From Enoplolaimus lenunculus (lineage: Eukaryota; Nematoda; Enoplea; Enoplida; Thoracostomopsidae), in NCBI GenBank assembly GCA_030248215.1, contig JASANG010001613.1, positions 62,001-126,000 on the forward strand: a DNA stretch of 64,000 nt. The letters are read 5' to 3'. The notes beneath the pieces are model-generated. The model was not told the DNA's origin, did not search any database, and worked only from the letters and a program-made list of their open reading frames with translations. Position 1 is the stretch's first letter; the number at the start of each line of letters is the position of its first letter. A program made the translations under genes and the position numbers. This document shows positions 50,301 to 59,600 of the stretch, one piece after another.

Positions 50301-52218
50301 TGCGACGGAATTGTTTCAGAAGGGACTAGAAATCAAAAGCCCAACGTTATAACTAGCATATAAGTTTTATAAGCGCTTCGCATTGTGTGTTAATTCGAAT
50401 TGTTCTAAGTTGTTCACAGTCTAATCCATGTAAAAAGAGGTTATAAACAGCAATTGAAAATTTTTCAATTAATGATATTTAGCTTTAAAAACGTGTTTCT
50501 ATCAATTTGTTCTGTTAATGTGCAAGATTTTTCATGTCGCAAAAATTGAACTGTTAAAATTTCCAACTCGTGCCCCTATGAAAGGCGCAAGTGCGGTGTT
50601 GGGTTAATGTACAGATTTGTTCCTACGCATAGAACAGGACCCGAACAAAATCGTAGCCTCAGGTGTTTATTCAGGCTTAGGCTCTCGAATAAATTCACGG
50701 TCAACAGCAAATCTTCCGTAATTTGTATAGACACTATTATAATATAGATTCAAATGTGCCTATGGCTGCAACGTACTTTGTTTGCTGTTTAAAAACTGTC
50801 ATCGTACTTCACTGTGCTACGTTATTTACGTAATAATTCCGATTTATCTCGAAAGGGTTTCTAAAGGAGTGGCGACAAAACAGAGTCTGTCAGCGCGACT
50901 ATTGGCAAAAGGCAGACTCTCACTGCAACTTTTGTAACTATCCGTGGCTAAATTTTTTGTGCATAGTTTCTGCTAAGACAAATGTACAGAAAGTCTCTTC
51001 GTATAGTGTCCCGTTATCGTGTCAGGACATTATGCACCATGTACTATTGCCGTAATAACGTTTGAGATTATGTAACTTATTAACGTTTGAGACACTGTGA
51101 GCAGAGCATCTGTATTGTCCTTGGGCTCTAGTGCGCGCATTATTAACCCTTTCTCACATGAATATTTTCAATTTCATATGAGATGTCATTTCAATGTAAG
51201 ATTCGATCCCCAGTCTCACGGGTGGGAGGCGTTTACGATGACCACTGAGCAATAGGAGCTTGACGTTGGAGCCCGAAGAGGTTTTGACGTCTTGTGGAGA
51301 TCTTGCACTGCGCATATATGTTATAAATGTTAAATACTGCTCACAGTGTGTGTATTGCTCGTACATTATTCTATTTAGTTGCTCATAGTATACTTTATGA
51401 GTGAAAGGGTTATAGATACTAAGTAAAAAAATTTTCATTAACCCTTTCTCACATGAATATTTTCAATTTAATATGAGATGTCATTTCAAGGTAAGATTCG
51501 ATCCCCAGTCTCACGGGTGGGAGGCGTTTACGATGACCACTGTGCAATAGGAGCTTGACGCTGGAGCCCGAAGAGGTTTTGACGTCTTGTGGAGATCTTG
51601 CACTGCGCCTATATGTTATAATTGTTAAACACTGCTCACAGTGTGTGTATTACACGTACATTATTGTATTTAGTTGCTCACAGTATACTCTATGAGTGAA
51701 AGGGTTCAATGGATGGCCCATTAACTCCGACACTTGTAAAATAAGATTTGTCAGTCAACGTGGAAATTGCGATACTGTGAGACTTTAGCGACTGGGTGGG
51801 CTTGTAGCGTATGGCTAAAGCTTAGAATATTAGAATTACGTCAGGCCCATGCTTTACGCTGGGTTCAGCCATAACAACCTGGAATTCATCGATTGGAACG
51901 ATACACAAACTGATGTTTTAGCCGGAAGTTTGGCAATCATTCAAACACATTTGCAACAAAATGTGCCGGGGTTTGCCGTCACGTTCAGGACCACTTGTAG
52001 ATCCAGAAGTATTAACCATGGAACCAGAAGCAATGAAACTGGAAACCAATGCACAACTCAATTCTGAAGCGATCCAACCGGCAACTAATGTAAACAACGA
52101 CGGTAACAAAGGTGAACAACAAGAATCCGTAGCTCAATTGGAAACAATAGAAAATCAACACCAGAATCAGGACGCAAAACAAGCTGCAGATACTAAAAAC
52201 ACTTGCGTGGTGACATAG
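43759..52218 (+). CDS. Receptor C: divergent class A GPCR-like protein (whole gene, 4 exons, 365 aa)
   Basis: Seven-helix receptor-like protein with exons 43759-44373, 47880-47983, 49692-49773 and 51922-52218. Intron phases are 0, 2 and 0, as in receptors A and B, and the introns fall at the same structural places. TM1 (about 4-30) keeps N20; C70 (TM3) and C146 (ECL2) are kept. Key class A residues are altered: TM2 has LAFAS, with S48 where Asp is usual; GHA (94-96) replaces DRY; TM6 has LSLHLP without Trp; TM7 has VPLLY instead of NPxxY. The tail is Gln/Asn/Glu-rich and ends TCVVT. TM1 LVWYISYGVLG resembles VLWFMLYGVVA of receptor B. It is best read as a fast-evolving tandem relative, possibly signalling atypically; homology rests mostly on intron phases and synteny. 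An extra 5' coding exon cannot be excluded. Confidence 0.72.
44625..44825 (+). mobile_element. TTAGGC-core MITE, subfamily ii, in receptor C intron 1
   Basis: ACCAATGTAAAGAACAGGGG to TTTCGGCTCTGATCTTTACA. Confidence 0.86.
45367..46493. repeat. Inverted repeat with 248-bp arms in receptor C intron 1
   Basis: Arms 45367-45614 and 46246-46493 are nearly perfect complements (AAGTTGTTAAAGTGCCCCTA outer, ACATATTCACAGCTTTG inner), about 630 bp apart. The spacer has no recognisable gene. Confidence 0.9.
46408..46777 (+). repeat. 370-bp direct duplication, copy 1 (receptor C intron 1)
   Basis: Matches 46981-47350 at a constant 573-bp offset with only a few changes. Includes an internal 35-bp tandem duplication (CTAACTTACCAAGATTATTA). 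Ends in TTTCTTTACAG then ATTTTAAAAAAAGTCAACGC. Confidence 0.92.
46981..47350 (+). repeat. 370-bp direct duplication, copy 2 (receptor C intron 1)
   Basis: Same block, with the same TTTCTTTACAG plus TTTTAAAAAAAGTCAACGC end but a different sequence after ACAATAT. Confidence 0.92.
47880..47983 (+). CDS. Receptor C exon 2 (TM6)
   Basis: 104 bp, acceptor ATATTTTCAG, donor GTAAGT, phase 0 to 2. Reads MATAVTLLFLSLHLPIIIYV and then LLPEFMHYKH. The Pro of TM6 is kept; the CW before it is lost. Confidence 0.75.
48313..48618 (-). pseudogene. Antisense coding-like fragment in receptor C intron 2
   Basis: Minus-strand frame reads GYIFAEMCEPRAALKVFEMT and on through EQKDPDMLVSADTALIRKAL to CRYLRESLNV. 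Two nearby in-frame stops (TGA, then TAG) follow, and the same frame resumes with PAQLAEVQEPCRFVLSQLQ and ESIGNRIK before another stop. GC content and residue use look like real coding sequence, unlike the surrounding intron. The AALKVFEM stretch faintly recalls pentatricopeptide-type helical repeats, which is a weak hint. It could be a decayed copy of a host gene, or two exons separated by a very short non-coding gap. Family not identified. Confidence 0.4.
49692..49773 (+). CDS. Receptor C exon 3 (TM7)
   Basis: 82 bp, acceptor AATATTTTCAG, donor GTATGT, phase 2 to 0. Reads SYDGFLVVSWFCF and then TSYLSVPLLYTIFK. VPLLY sits where NPxxY is expected. Confidence 0.75.
49774..51142. other. Receptor C intron 3, left part
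   Basis: No element recognised except a weak TTAGGC-core terminus at 50625-50690 (CGCATAGAACAGGACCCGAA). Confidence 0.45.
51147..51419. mobile_element. piggyBac-like MITE family P, tandem neighbour 1
   Basis: TTAACCCTTTCTCACATGAA head, GTGAAAGGG tail. Lies 22 bp from the next copy; both are 'a' subtype (GATGTCATTTCAA.GTAAG). Confidence 0.88.
51442..51704. mobile_element. piggyBac-like MITE family P, tandem neighbour 2
   Basis: TTAA-CCC head, AAAGGG tail. Nearly identical to the preceding copy. Ends about 220 bp before receptor C exon 4. Confidence 0.88.
51922..52218 (+). CDS. Receptor C exon 4 (C-terminal tail)
   Basis: Acceptor GATGTTTTAG at 51921; a TAG in this frame sits at the acceptor itself, so the exon cannot start earlier. 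Reads PEVWQSFKHICNKMCRGLP (amphipathic helix 8 with Cys), then an acidic Gln/Asn-rich tail to TAG at 52216-52218. Confidence 0.72.
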   Translation, partial: PEVWQSFKHICNKMCRGLPSRSGPLVDPEVLTMEPEAMKLETNAQLNSEAIQPATNVNNDGNKGEQQESVAQLETIENQHQNQDAKQAADTKNTCVVT

Positions 52219-53451
52219 TATTTTGTAGCAGTTTGGGGCACATAAATAAGATGTAGAAGATATGTAAGTAGCAAAATTTTGAACAGAAACTTTCAAAGCG
52301 TTTCTGGCCCATATCAGTAGCGGAGCATTTTTCTGCTGTACTGCAGTACTGTAAGCTTAAATACAAAGGCTTTTTTTTCAATAACTCGACTACTATATTT
52401 ACGTTAACATAAAGCGGTATCGAACTCAAATTCTCGTCGCGTCTCTGTCAGAAAGTTTGTTGATTATTAATATTCGATGTATTAAAAATGTTGGAAAAAG
52501 ATTAAACTAAATCCTATTCAGAATTTATGTATATCAGGTTTTCAAAATATAAACCTTATTTCTTTATTCTAATGAAGTATAATAGCAGTGTACTTATTAG
52601 CATTTTACGATTGTTTATCTGCTTGGGAAATATATTTATGCTGTTTCCTTTTTTGTTTTCTAATAAAAAATCATATTAACATTGCAAAATAAGTACATTG
52701 CCGGTCAAAATGTTGTAGAATTATTAAACACTTGCAGTCTTAAATTTTTATAAATTGCCGAAATCTTTAGCAAAATTCTAGCGGGTCCAGAGGTCGGACT
52801 TTAATCAAAACCGAACATGCGGTGTAGTGAGCGGTAGAGACACACGCCCTCCTCCAGTTTTGGATCATAGAGTTTCATTTTCATTTTTTGACAATCCTGC
52901 CCAAAATAAAAATTTTAGACATCTGAAATTTTTGCGAAAACTTGTAAGGTCTCATCTACGTAACAAAATTTCAGTTTTACATAGTTCACAAAACCTTATT
53001 TAAATCTACAGTTTCATGCGTTAGAAATAGCACCACTCGGACGGATATTCGTATGTGAAAAACATCCGGATATGTAAGATAAAAAGTTATCCGAAATGCT
53101 ATGATGAGTGGGGGAGAATGAGGGTGCAGTTTTACCCCAGTGGTGGCTGTGTGGGAGTGATAAGTGCAATGACTAACATTATGTTTTTTGTATTTCTTTT
53201 AAAATGTATGTTATAATATATAACAAAGTTAATAAAATAATCGTGCTACTGTAATTTTAAGCGTTTAACTTCCAAAACACTTATAGATTGGCATTTGTAT
53301 GTAATTCAGAGGGAAATTCGCCCATTGCAAAAAAACAGTAATTGCCTGTTTAAGTTCAATGTTAAAGTCGTTCGATAATTTTACATAAGCATCAGCTGGA
53401 TTACTTAAATAATCACTGCAGTGTTATCAACAGAGTACAAGAGATAACGTG
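52219..53451. other. Receptor C 3' flank
   Basis: AT-rich; holds the candidate poly(A) signal. No further gene seen. Confidence 0.5.
52662..52667 (+). terminator. Candidate poly(A) signal of receptor C
   Basis: AATAAA about 445 nt after the receptor C stop. Hexamers are common by chance in AT-rich DNA. Confidence 0.35.
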
Positions 53452-54255
53452 CTCACCCAGAAGTAAGGGTCATTTTTACAAATGTTCGTATATTATAACT
53501 TGGGTAACCCATTCGGTCGACACACATTTGGGATGGATAAATCGTTCTGCATTTATAATTGGTTCTAAGTGAGTGGAGTTATATTTTCCCCATGTAACAG
53601 ATGCATTTTAAGCCCCAGTTCATTTGCCTCCAAAACCATGTCTAGAAATTGAGTTTTGTCGAAATCTGCCATACTTGATATTAACATAGCATTAATAAGC
53701 CTCTTGCCATTCAAATTAACGGTATTAAGTTGTATATCTCAAAAGTAAAACTAACGAAACAAGCATTAGATCGGCAAGCTAATACATTAGCTAACGCAGG
53801 ACTAGGTTCAACAGAAATTAGGTACAAGATATATACCTACAGTTTCCACTCAACATTTGGTAATTCTTTAATATTGATACTGCATATGTCCTGTACCTAA
53901 TTCCTGTTGAACCTAGTCCTGCGCTAGCTAATGTATTAGCTTGTCGATCTAATGCATGTTGCGTTAGTATCTTTTGAGATATACAACTTAAAATTGTTAA
54001 TTTGAAGAGCAAGTGGCTTATTAATGTTATATGTTAATATCAAGTATGGCTGATTCCGGTCAAAATTAGGGAGCAAATAAACTGGGGCTCAAAATGCATC
54101 TGTTACAAACAGAATATATAACTGCGCTCGTTGAGAACCAATTATAAATGGAGAACGATTTATTCCTCCCAAATTTGTGTCAACCGAATGGGTCACCCAA
54201 GTTACAATGTGCACACATTTGTAAAAAAATGACCCTTCCTAATGGGTGCCCACTT
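53452..54255. repeat. Large foldback inverted repeat (arms about 370 bp)
   Basis: Left arm about 53452-53830 and right arm about 53885-54255 are reverse complements with scattered mismatches (for example GGGTAACCCATTCGGTCGAC versus its complement near 54190, and CTAATACATTAGCTAACGCA versus 53925). Loop about 55 bp. Probably a foldback or long-TIR element without a gene. Confidence 0.88.
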
Positions 54256-54361
54256 TGTTTCTACGTAATCTATTGATACGCTACCTAAAACGAAAACATG
54301 TCATTGTCTGAAACATTTGGCATTGTATATGGTCTAGAAGTCAATATTTACTTGTCCTGAC

Positions 54362-54722
54362 TAGTGATGGGCATCCGATATTTTTTCATATCCGGATATC
54401 CAGCAAATCTCGCCCGATATTTATCCGGATATAAGCTAAACTGAAGTTTTTCTTTTATTTTGGCATGGTTTAAGAATCAAATTTTTAAATCATCATGGAA
54501 TTATGCAGGAATGTGGTTCAATATTTTAACTCAGGTTTGAATACCAAATTTGTTTTCGTCAACTTCAGTAACTCTAATGGGGAAACATTGCAAGCTATTC
54601 CAAATTTTGTACACAATAGCATTCGGATATCCGGCAGATATCCGGATACACGTTTCTTTTCGGATACATATCCGGATATTTTCCATGGCCGTATATCCGG
54701 ATATCCGGTGCCCATCGATAGT
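54362..54722. mobile_element. hAT-like MITE with ATATCCGGATAT repeats
   Basis: Ends AGTGATGGGCATCCGATA and CCGGTGCCCATCGATA are inverted; GTGATGGGCA is a typical hAT-type terminus. The interior is dominated by ATATCCGGATAT palindromes. Open frames are artefacts. Confidence 0.72.
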
Positions 54723-55587
54723 CTTGCACACTTATTGAAATGTCCCTTGCCTCTGGCTTGAATGCGTATTTTAATGGTATTCCAAATGGGGTGAATGGAA
54801 TATTTTTTACATCTGGATGTGAATTTTAACGCGGATAAAGCAGAATCAAAACCAAACTCAAAATCTGTGTCAGACAACCTGACAATGACTGTTTACGCTT
54901 TAGCGGATATGATAACAAAATGTGAATGCCACATGTCGTTGGCTTACAAATTTCTGATCTTACGTGATCATCGCATACAAATAGCCAAATGTTACATGAT
55001 ATCACTGGACATGCATGCGAATTTCATATGAAATTCCAAAATTCTACGAAATATATGAAATTATGCAGGATAATGTAATTTGCGCGCAGTAAAAAATAAA
55101 AATTAGATAATGTTACATTAAATGATAATTAACGTTAAATTAACTTGTATTTTTGTGTCCTGTGAAAAATTTTCCCCAATCATTTTTCTACGTACAAATA
55201 ATTCAAACTTCAAATTTTATATGACACTCATTGACTGTTAGCGGTATTATTTTAGTTTCTATATAAATTCAGAATAGGTTTTTCATTAATTTTGAATAAA
55301 ATAGCGGATATTATCTAAACAATTTTGGTATTATATGATAATCTAAGTACAGGACATTCAGGCTAGTTTACCACAGCCTTGCAGACATTTTCAAACAATC
55401 ATATGTTATTATTGACAGATATCATTTTGAATGTGGTCGACTGTCGCCATTTTGAATATGGACCACTGTCGCCGTGAAACGCTTTAGCATCATCAACTGA
55501 AAGGTTAGTTTTAGTCTAAGGGTGAAGGCAAGCAGACCTTCGGTTGTGTACTTGTGCAATGACTAAATGTGTTCCGTTTGAATATGT
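54723..55587. other. Gap: nothing recognised
   Basis: Very AT-rich; a 78-codon frame at 54795 is unsupported. CTGTCGCCATTTTGAATATG is a short local repeat near 55440-55470. Confidence 0.5.
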
Positions 55588-55762
55588 GGCCAATGTAAAG
55601 AACAGGGTGGGAACTGTAAGCCTACGCCTACGCCTAAGCCTACACCCAAGCCTAAGTCTAAGCCTAAAAGCCTAAGCCAAGCCAATTAATTAATCTAAAG
55701 CTTAAACTTAATCTATTTTCGTCCCACAGAAAAACTCTCCGCCCCTGATTTTTACATGGGCC
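55588..55762 (+). mobile_element. TTAGGC-core MITE, subfamily ii
   Basis: GGCCAATGTAAAGAACAGGG to TCCGCCCCTGATTTTTACAT. Confidence 0.87.
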
Positions 55763-55888
55763 AAATGTGTTATGGGTAAAATTTTTTATTTGAAATACAA
55801 TCACACACATTACCAGAATGCAAAACTGCAAGACAAAATATTAACCATGTGCACAGTAAAAACAATTTTAGTGCAATATACTTATACA

Positions 55889-55897
55889 ATCATATAT

Positions 55898-55940
<43 letters not shown>

Positions 55941-55941
55941 G
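55889..55941. repeat. (ATTT)n microsatellite
   Basis: About 12 TTTA tetramers in an AT-rich intergenic stretch. Confidence 0.95.
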
Positions 55942-56130
55942 ATCAATATACTATTGCAATAATGCAGTTAAAAGCAACGAATGTGCCATTATGTGTAAGC
56001 TCAAATTCTAATCGCTATTTGCAATAGTTGAAAACATGAATCCACATTTTTGCTATGTCTTATGAAATTTCCAGCGTTTTCAGAAGAATACAATTCGCTT
56101 GCGGAACTTTTAAAAGCTTTAAAATACCGT

Positions 56131-56310
56131 GTCAATGTATAGAACAGGGCTGTAAAAGTAGTATAAGCCTATTCGTAAAGCCTAAGCCTAACCGTTAGAA
56201 TGAGCTTACACGTAAAACCTAAACCTAAGCAAAAAAATAGTCCAAAGTTTAAGCTTACTCTATTGCAGTCCCGTAGAAAAACGTTCCGCTCCTGATCTTT
56301 ACATGGGTCG
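56131..56310 (+). mobile_element. TTAGGC-core MITE, mixed termini i/ii
   Basis: Left GTCAATGTATAGAACAGGGC (type i); right TCCGCTCCTGATCTTTACAT (type ii). Lies just beyond the troponin C poly(A) signal. Confidence 0.82.
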
Positions 56311-56493
56311 AATACAGTTTAACGTTGATTCTGTGTAGCATTAAAACATATTAAAATGAAAGCTGGTGTAAAATACAACTACCGTCTATTAAACGCAAAA
56401 CATTTCCGAAACTTCAGTTCAGTTTGTTTCAACTTTGAATTTCAAAAGCGCAACGCCAGGTTGCAGTAATGAGTTGAAATTGGAAAATTTCAT

Positions 56494-56499
56494 TTTATT
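56494..56499 (-). terminator. Candidate troponin C poly(A) signal
   Basis: AATAAA on the minus strand about 120 nt after the stop, a normal distance for a short 3'UTR. Confidence 0.5.
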
Positions 56500-56618
56500 G
56501 CCTTGAAACGTGCAGTTGAAAACGAATTTAATAAAAAATAATTGTTTGCTTTAAAGAAAAGCTTGCAAACTAAATTTTTCTATTATTCTTCAAATCTTGT
56601 CAATATCCGTTGCCTGCT

Positions 56619-56650
56619 TTATGATTCACCGGACATCATTTCCAAGAATT
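56619..56650 (-). CDS. TnC: Troponin C exon 6 (C-terminus)
   Basis: 32 bp, acceptor TTTTTGGTTTTAG, reading (E)FLEMMSGES then TAA at 56619-56621. Lies 2.5 kb from exon 5, and the phase fits exactly. Confidence 0.88.
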
Positions 56651-59600
56651 CTAAAACCAAAAAAAACACGTTCGTGTAATAAAGACTAACGGCCAATGTT
56701 ACTTTGAGGGGCGTCACAATAGATTGAACGTATTTTTCTACAAGCCTAAGCGTTGCATAAATGAGTTCATAAGCCTAAGCCTAAAAGCCTAAGCGTTTCA
56801 AAAATGTGTTCCTAAGCCTATAAGCCTAAGCCTAAGCCTAAGCAAAAAATGTAATCTAGAATCAAAACCTACTCGTTTATAGGCTCACCATAAACCTGGA
56901 CGCCCTTTCAAGTAACATGGATCAGACCACCAGAAACCTGGACGCCCTTACAAGTAACATGGATCAGATCACCAGAAACCTGGACGCCCCTTAAAGTAAC
57001 ATGCGTCAGACCACCAGAAACCTGGACGCCCCTTAAGGTAACATGGATCAGACAGCCAGAAACCTGGACGCCCTTTCAAGTAACATGTGTCAGACCACCA
57101 GAAACCTCGACGCCCTTTAAAGTAACATGTGTCAGAGCACCAGAAACCTGGACGCCCTTTCAAGTAACATGGATCAGAGCACCAGAAACCTAGACACCCT
57201 TTCAAGTAACATGGATCAGACCACCAGAAACCTGGACGCCCTTTCAAGTAACATGGGCCAGACTAACCGTCCCACAGCTATGAATTGGTGTCAGAGGGAG
57301 CAATAAGCGGTTTTGGAGGAGCAGAGCGATAGTTGGTAGAGATATTTTAACCCTATCGCACAAATAGACTGTGAGCAACATTAGGATGGGTAATCTGTAT
57401 ACGTGAATTAGTGCAGATGGCGCAGTGTTTAACAATTTTAATACGCGTTTGTATAGTACAAAATCACCACAAGACATGAGAGCATCGTCAGGATCGAGCG
57501 TCAAGCTCCTATAGCTGAGTGGTGATAGCAAATGTTTCTCGCCCACGGGGTTGCGATTAGAGCCTTGACGACCAATCAGTTGTTTTTCGATATAATTGTA
57601 AATATTCATGTGAGAAAAGGTTGACAATAATAATATGGATGCCTTTGTGCACATCCGAAAGAGTCCAGAATTTAACCTGCGCAACGCGGCTTTTTCGATG
57701 TGGACCCGTTTTGGCTATAAGCTACAATTTACGGATGTTGTAAATTCTGAAATCCTTCATCAACAAGGTTCGCTCGATTGGTCAATGTAACAGGCGCGGA
57801 ACAGTATTGCAACCAAATTCCTACGCCTAAGCCTAAGCCTAAGCCTAAGCGTAAGAATGAGCATATTTCTAAACCTAAGCCTAGCCTATGCCAAGCAAAA
57901 AAATTAGTCTAATTCTTAAGAAGCCTAAGCGTAAGAATGAGCATATTCCTAAGCCTAAGCCTAGCCTATGCCAAGCAAAAAAATTAGTCTAGTGCTTAAG
58001 CTTACTCTTTTATAGTCTCACAGAAAAACGTTACGCCCCTGATCTTAGCATGAGCCGCTCGATTTATGCTACATAGTGCTGTATTTGAACTGAATTTTCA
58101 TTTTACATCAAGACTTTGTACTAAATATACCTTACGTCTAATTATGATCACTAAGAAGAAAATGGGTTTCTAGGCATTATACCGTAGACCTTTGCGTCAG
58201 AAATTAAACTGGTTCACACTGTTTAGTTCAGGCTGTTTTGAAAACCAACTATTCGTCTTTGGAACATTGCCAATTTGTTATTAGCGCATTTAGATATTAA
58301 AACACAGGGTCAGTGGTGGATGCAGAAATTACATATGATCTGGAACTGTTTTATAGAACCACCGACTCGTAAGGGGACTCGGCATCCCATGGAAATATTT
58401 CCCCCCTAGAAAAATTTCAACATTGCGTGTAACTCATTGAAAACCCTTGAATGCGCCTATTAAAACCTTTTTAGGCCCCCCTAGCAAGGTGAGCTGGCTA
58501 TGGGCCTGCATTGCGAGCGAACTGAGCAAGAAGTCAAAGGCAGTTATAGTGGCACAACAGCAAAATGATTGGCCCGTTACAACTTTTGGCCCAATTTTTT
58601 ATAAATAAATTTTCGAGGGGCCGTTACAACTTTGCTGTATGAACAACAAAATTTTAATATAATTTTAAGCCTGTAAACTTAGTTTTTAAGCATAGCCGAC
58701 TTGAGACGTTCATCGGAACTGGTTCTATACGTCGGTGAGAACCGGGTATTCGAACAAATTTTGACGGTGTTTCATTTTTCGTATGAATATTTTCAATTTC
58801 ACCTGAGTTCGCACTTGCACTTTTATAATATTTAAAACCGGCGGTTTGACACCGTTAACTTGCTTTTGTTGCGCTCCATAGCAGCTCTAAACTGGCCAGT
58901 ATCTACACACAAAAAAGTGTTTCTGTGGCAAATCTGAAAAGTTTTTCTGATATTTCAGACATTTTTTTTAAAAATACCTGGAAAACGTTTATTTTTAGAC
59001 TTTATTTCAAAACTTGTTAGAAAACTTTTCTGTTATAACAGACATACTTTTCAAGTGCACCTTGCTAATTATATTTGTTAAATGTAAGAAATTTTTTCTT
59101 AAATATCAGATATATTATTTTGAGTGTAGACCAGGACCGTAACAGCAGTATAAGCATATTCCTAAGCCAAAGCAAGCTCACCATCAAAATCAACGGTTCC
59201 CGAACCGTCAGTATCGATTTCAGCGATCATTTCGTCCAATTCTTCTTCGGATACGTTATCGTCAAGTGCGCGAAGGATTTTTCGCAAATCTGACACCGGG
59301 ATGTACCCGTTGCCCTGAAACGTGCCATTTGCAGGGTTGCATTAAACAGACAGTGAAAATAACAGAAACGGATAGTGATCAAAATAAACGAAAACGAATA
59401 ATCGGTCTACACTCTGTCAGTTAACGTATAGGAACCGGGAATTCAGACCTTTAACTGGCAAACATACACTGCAAAAAATGATGAGTCAAATTGACTCTCT
59501 CCGAAATCGGCTCTACGGGACTACACAAACTGAGTCAAATTCGACTCCGCCAGAGTCAAACATGCGACCTCAGTGAATCGAATTTGACTCTGGCGGAGTC

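Noticed and set aside
56969-57247. 92-codon minus-strand frame (repeated [10 protein letters not shown])
   Set aside because: Translation of the 42-bp satellite; unit divisible by three, no start or domain.
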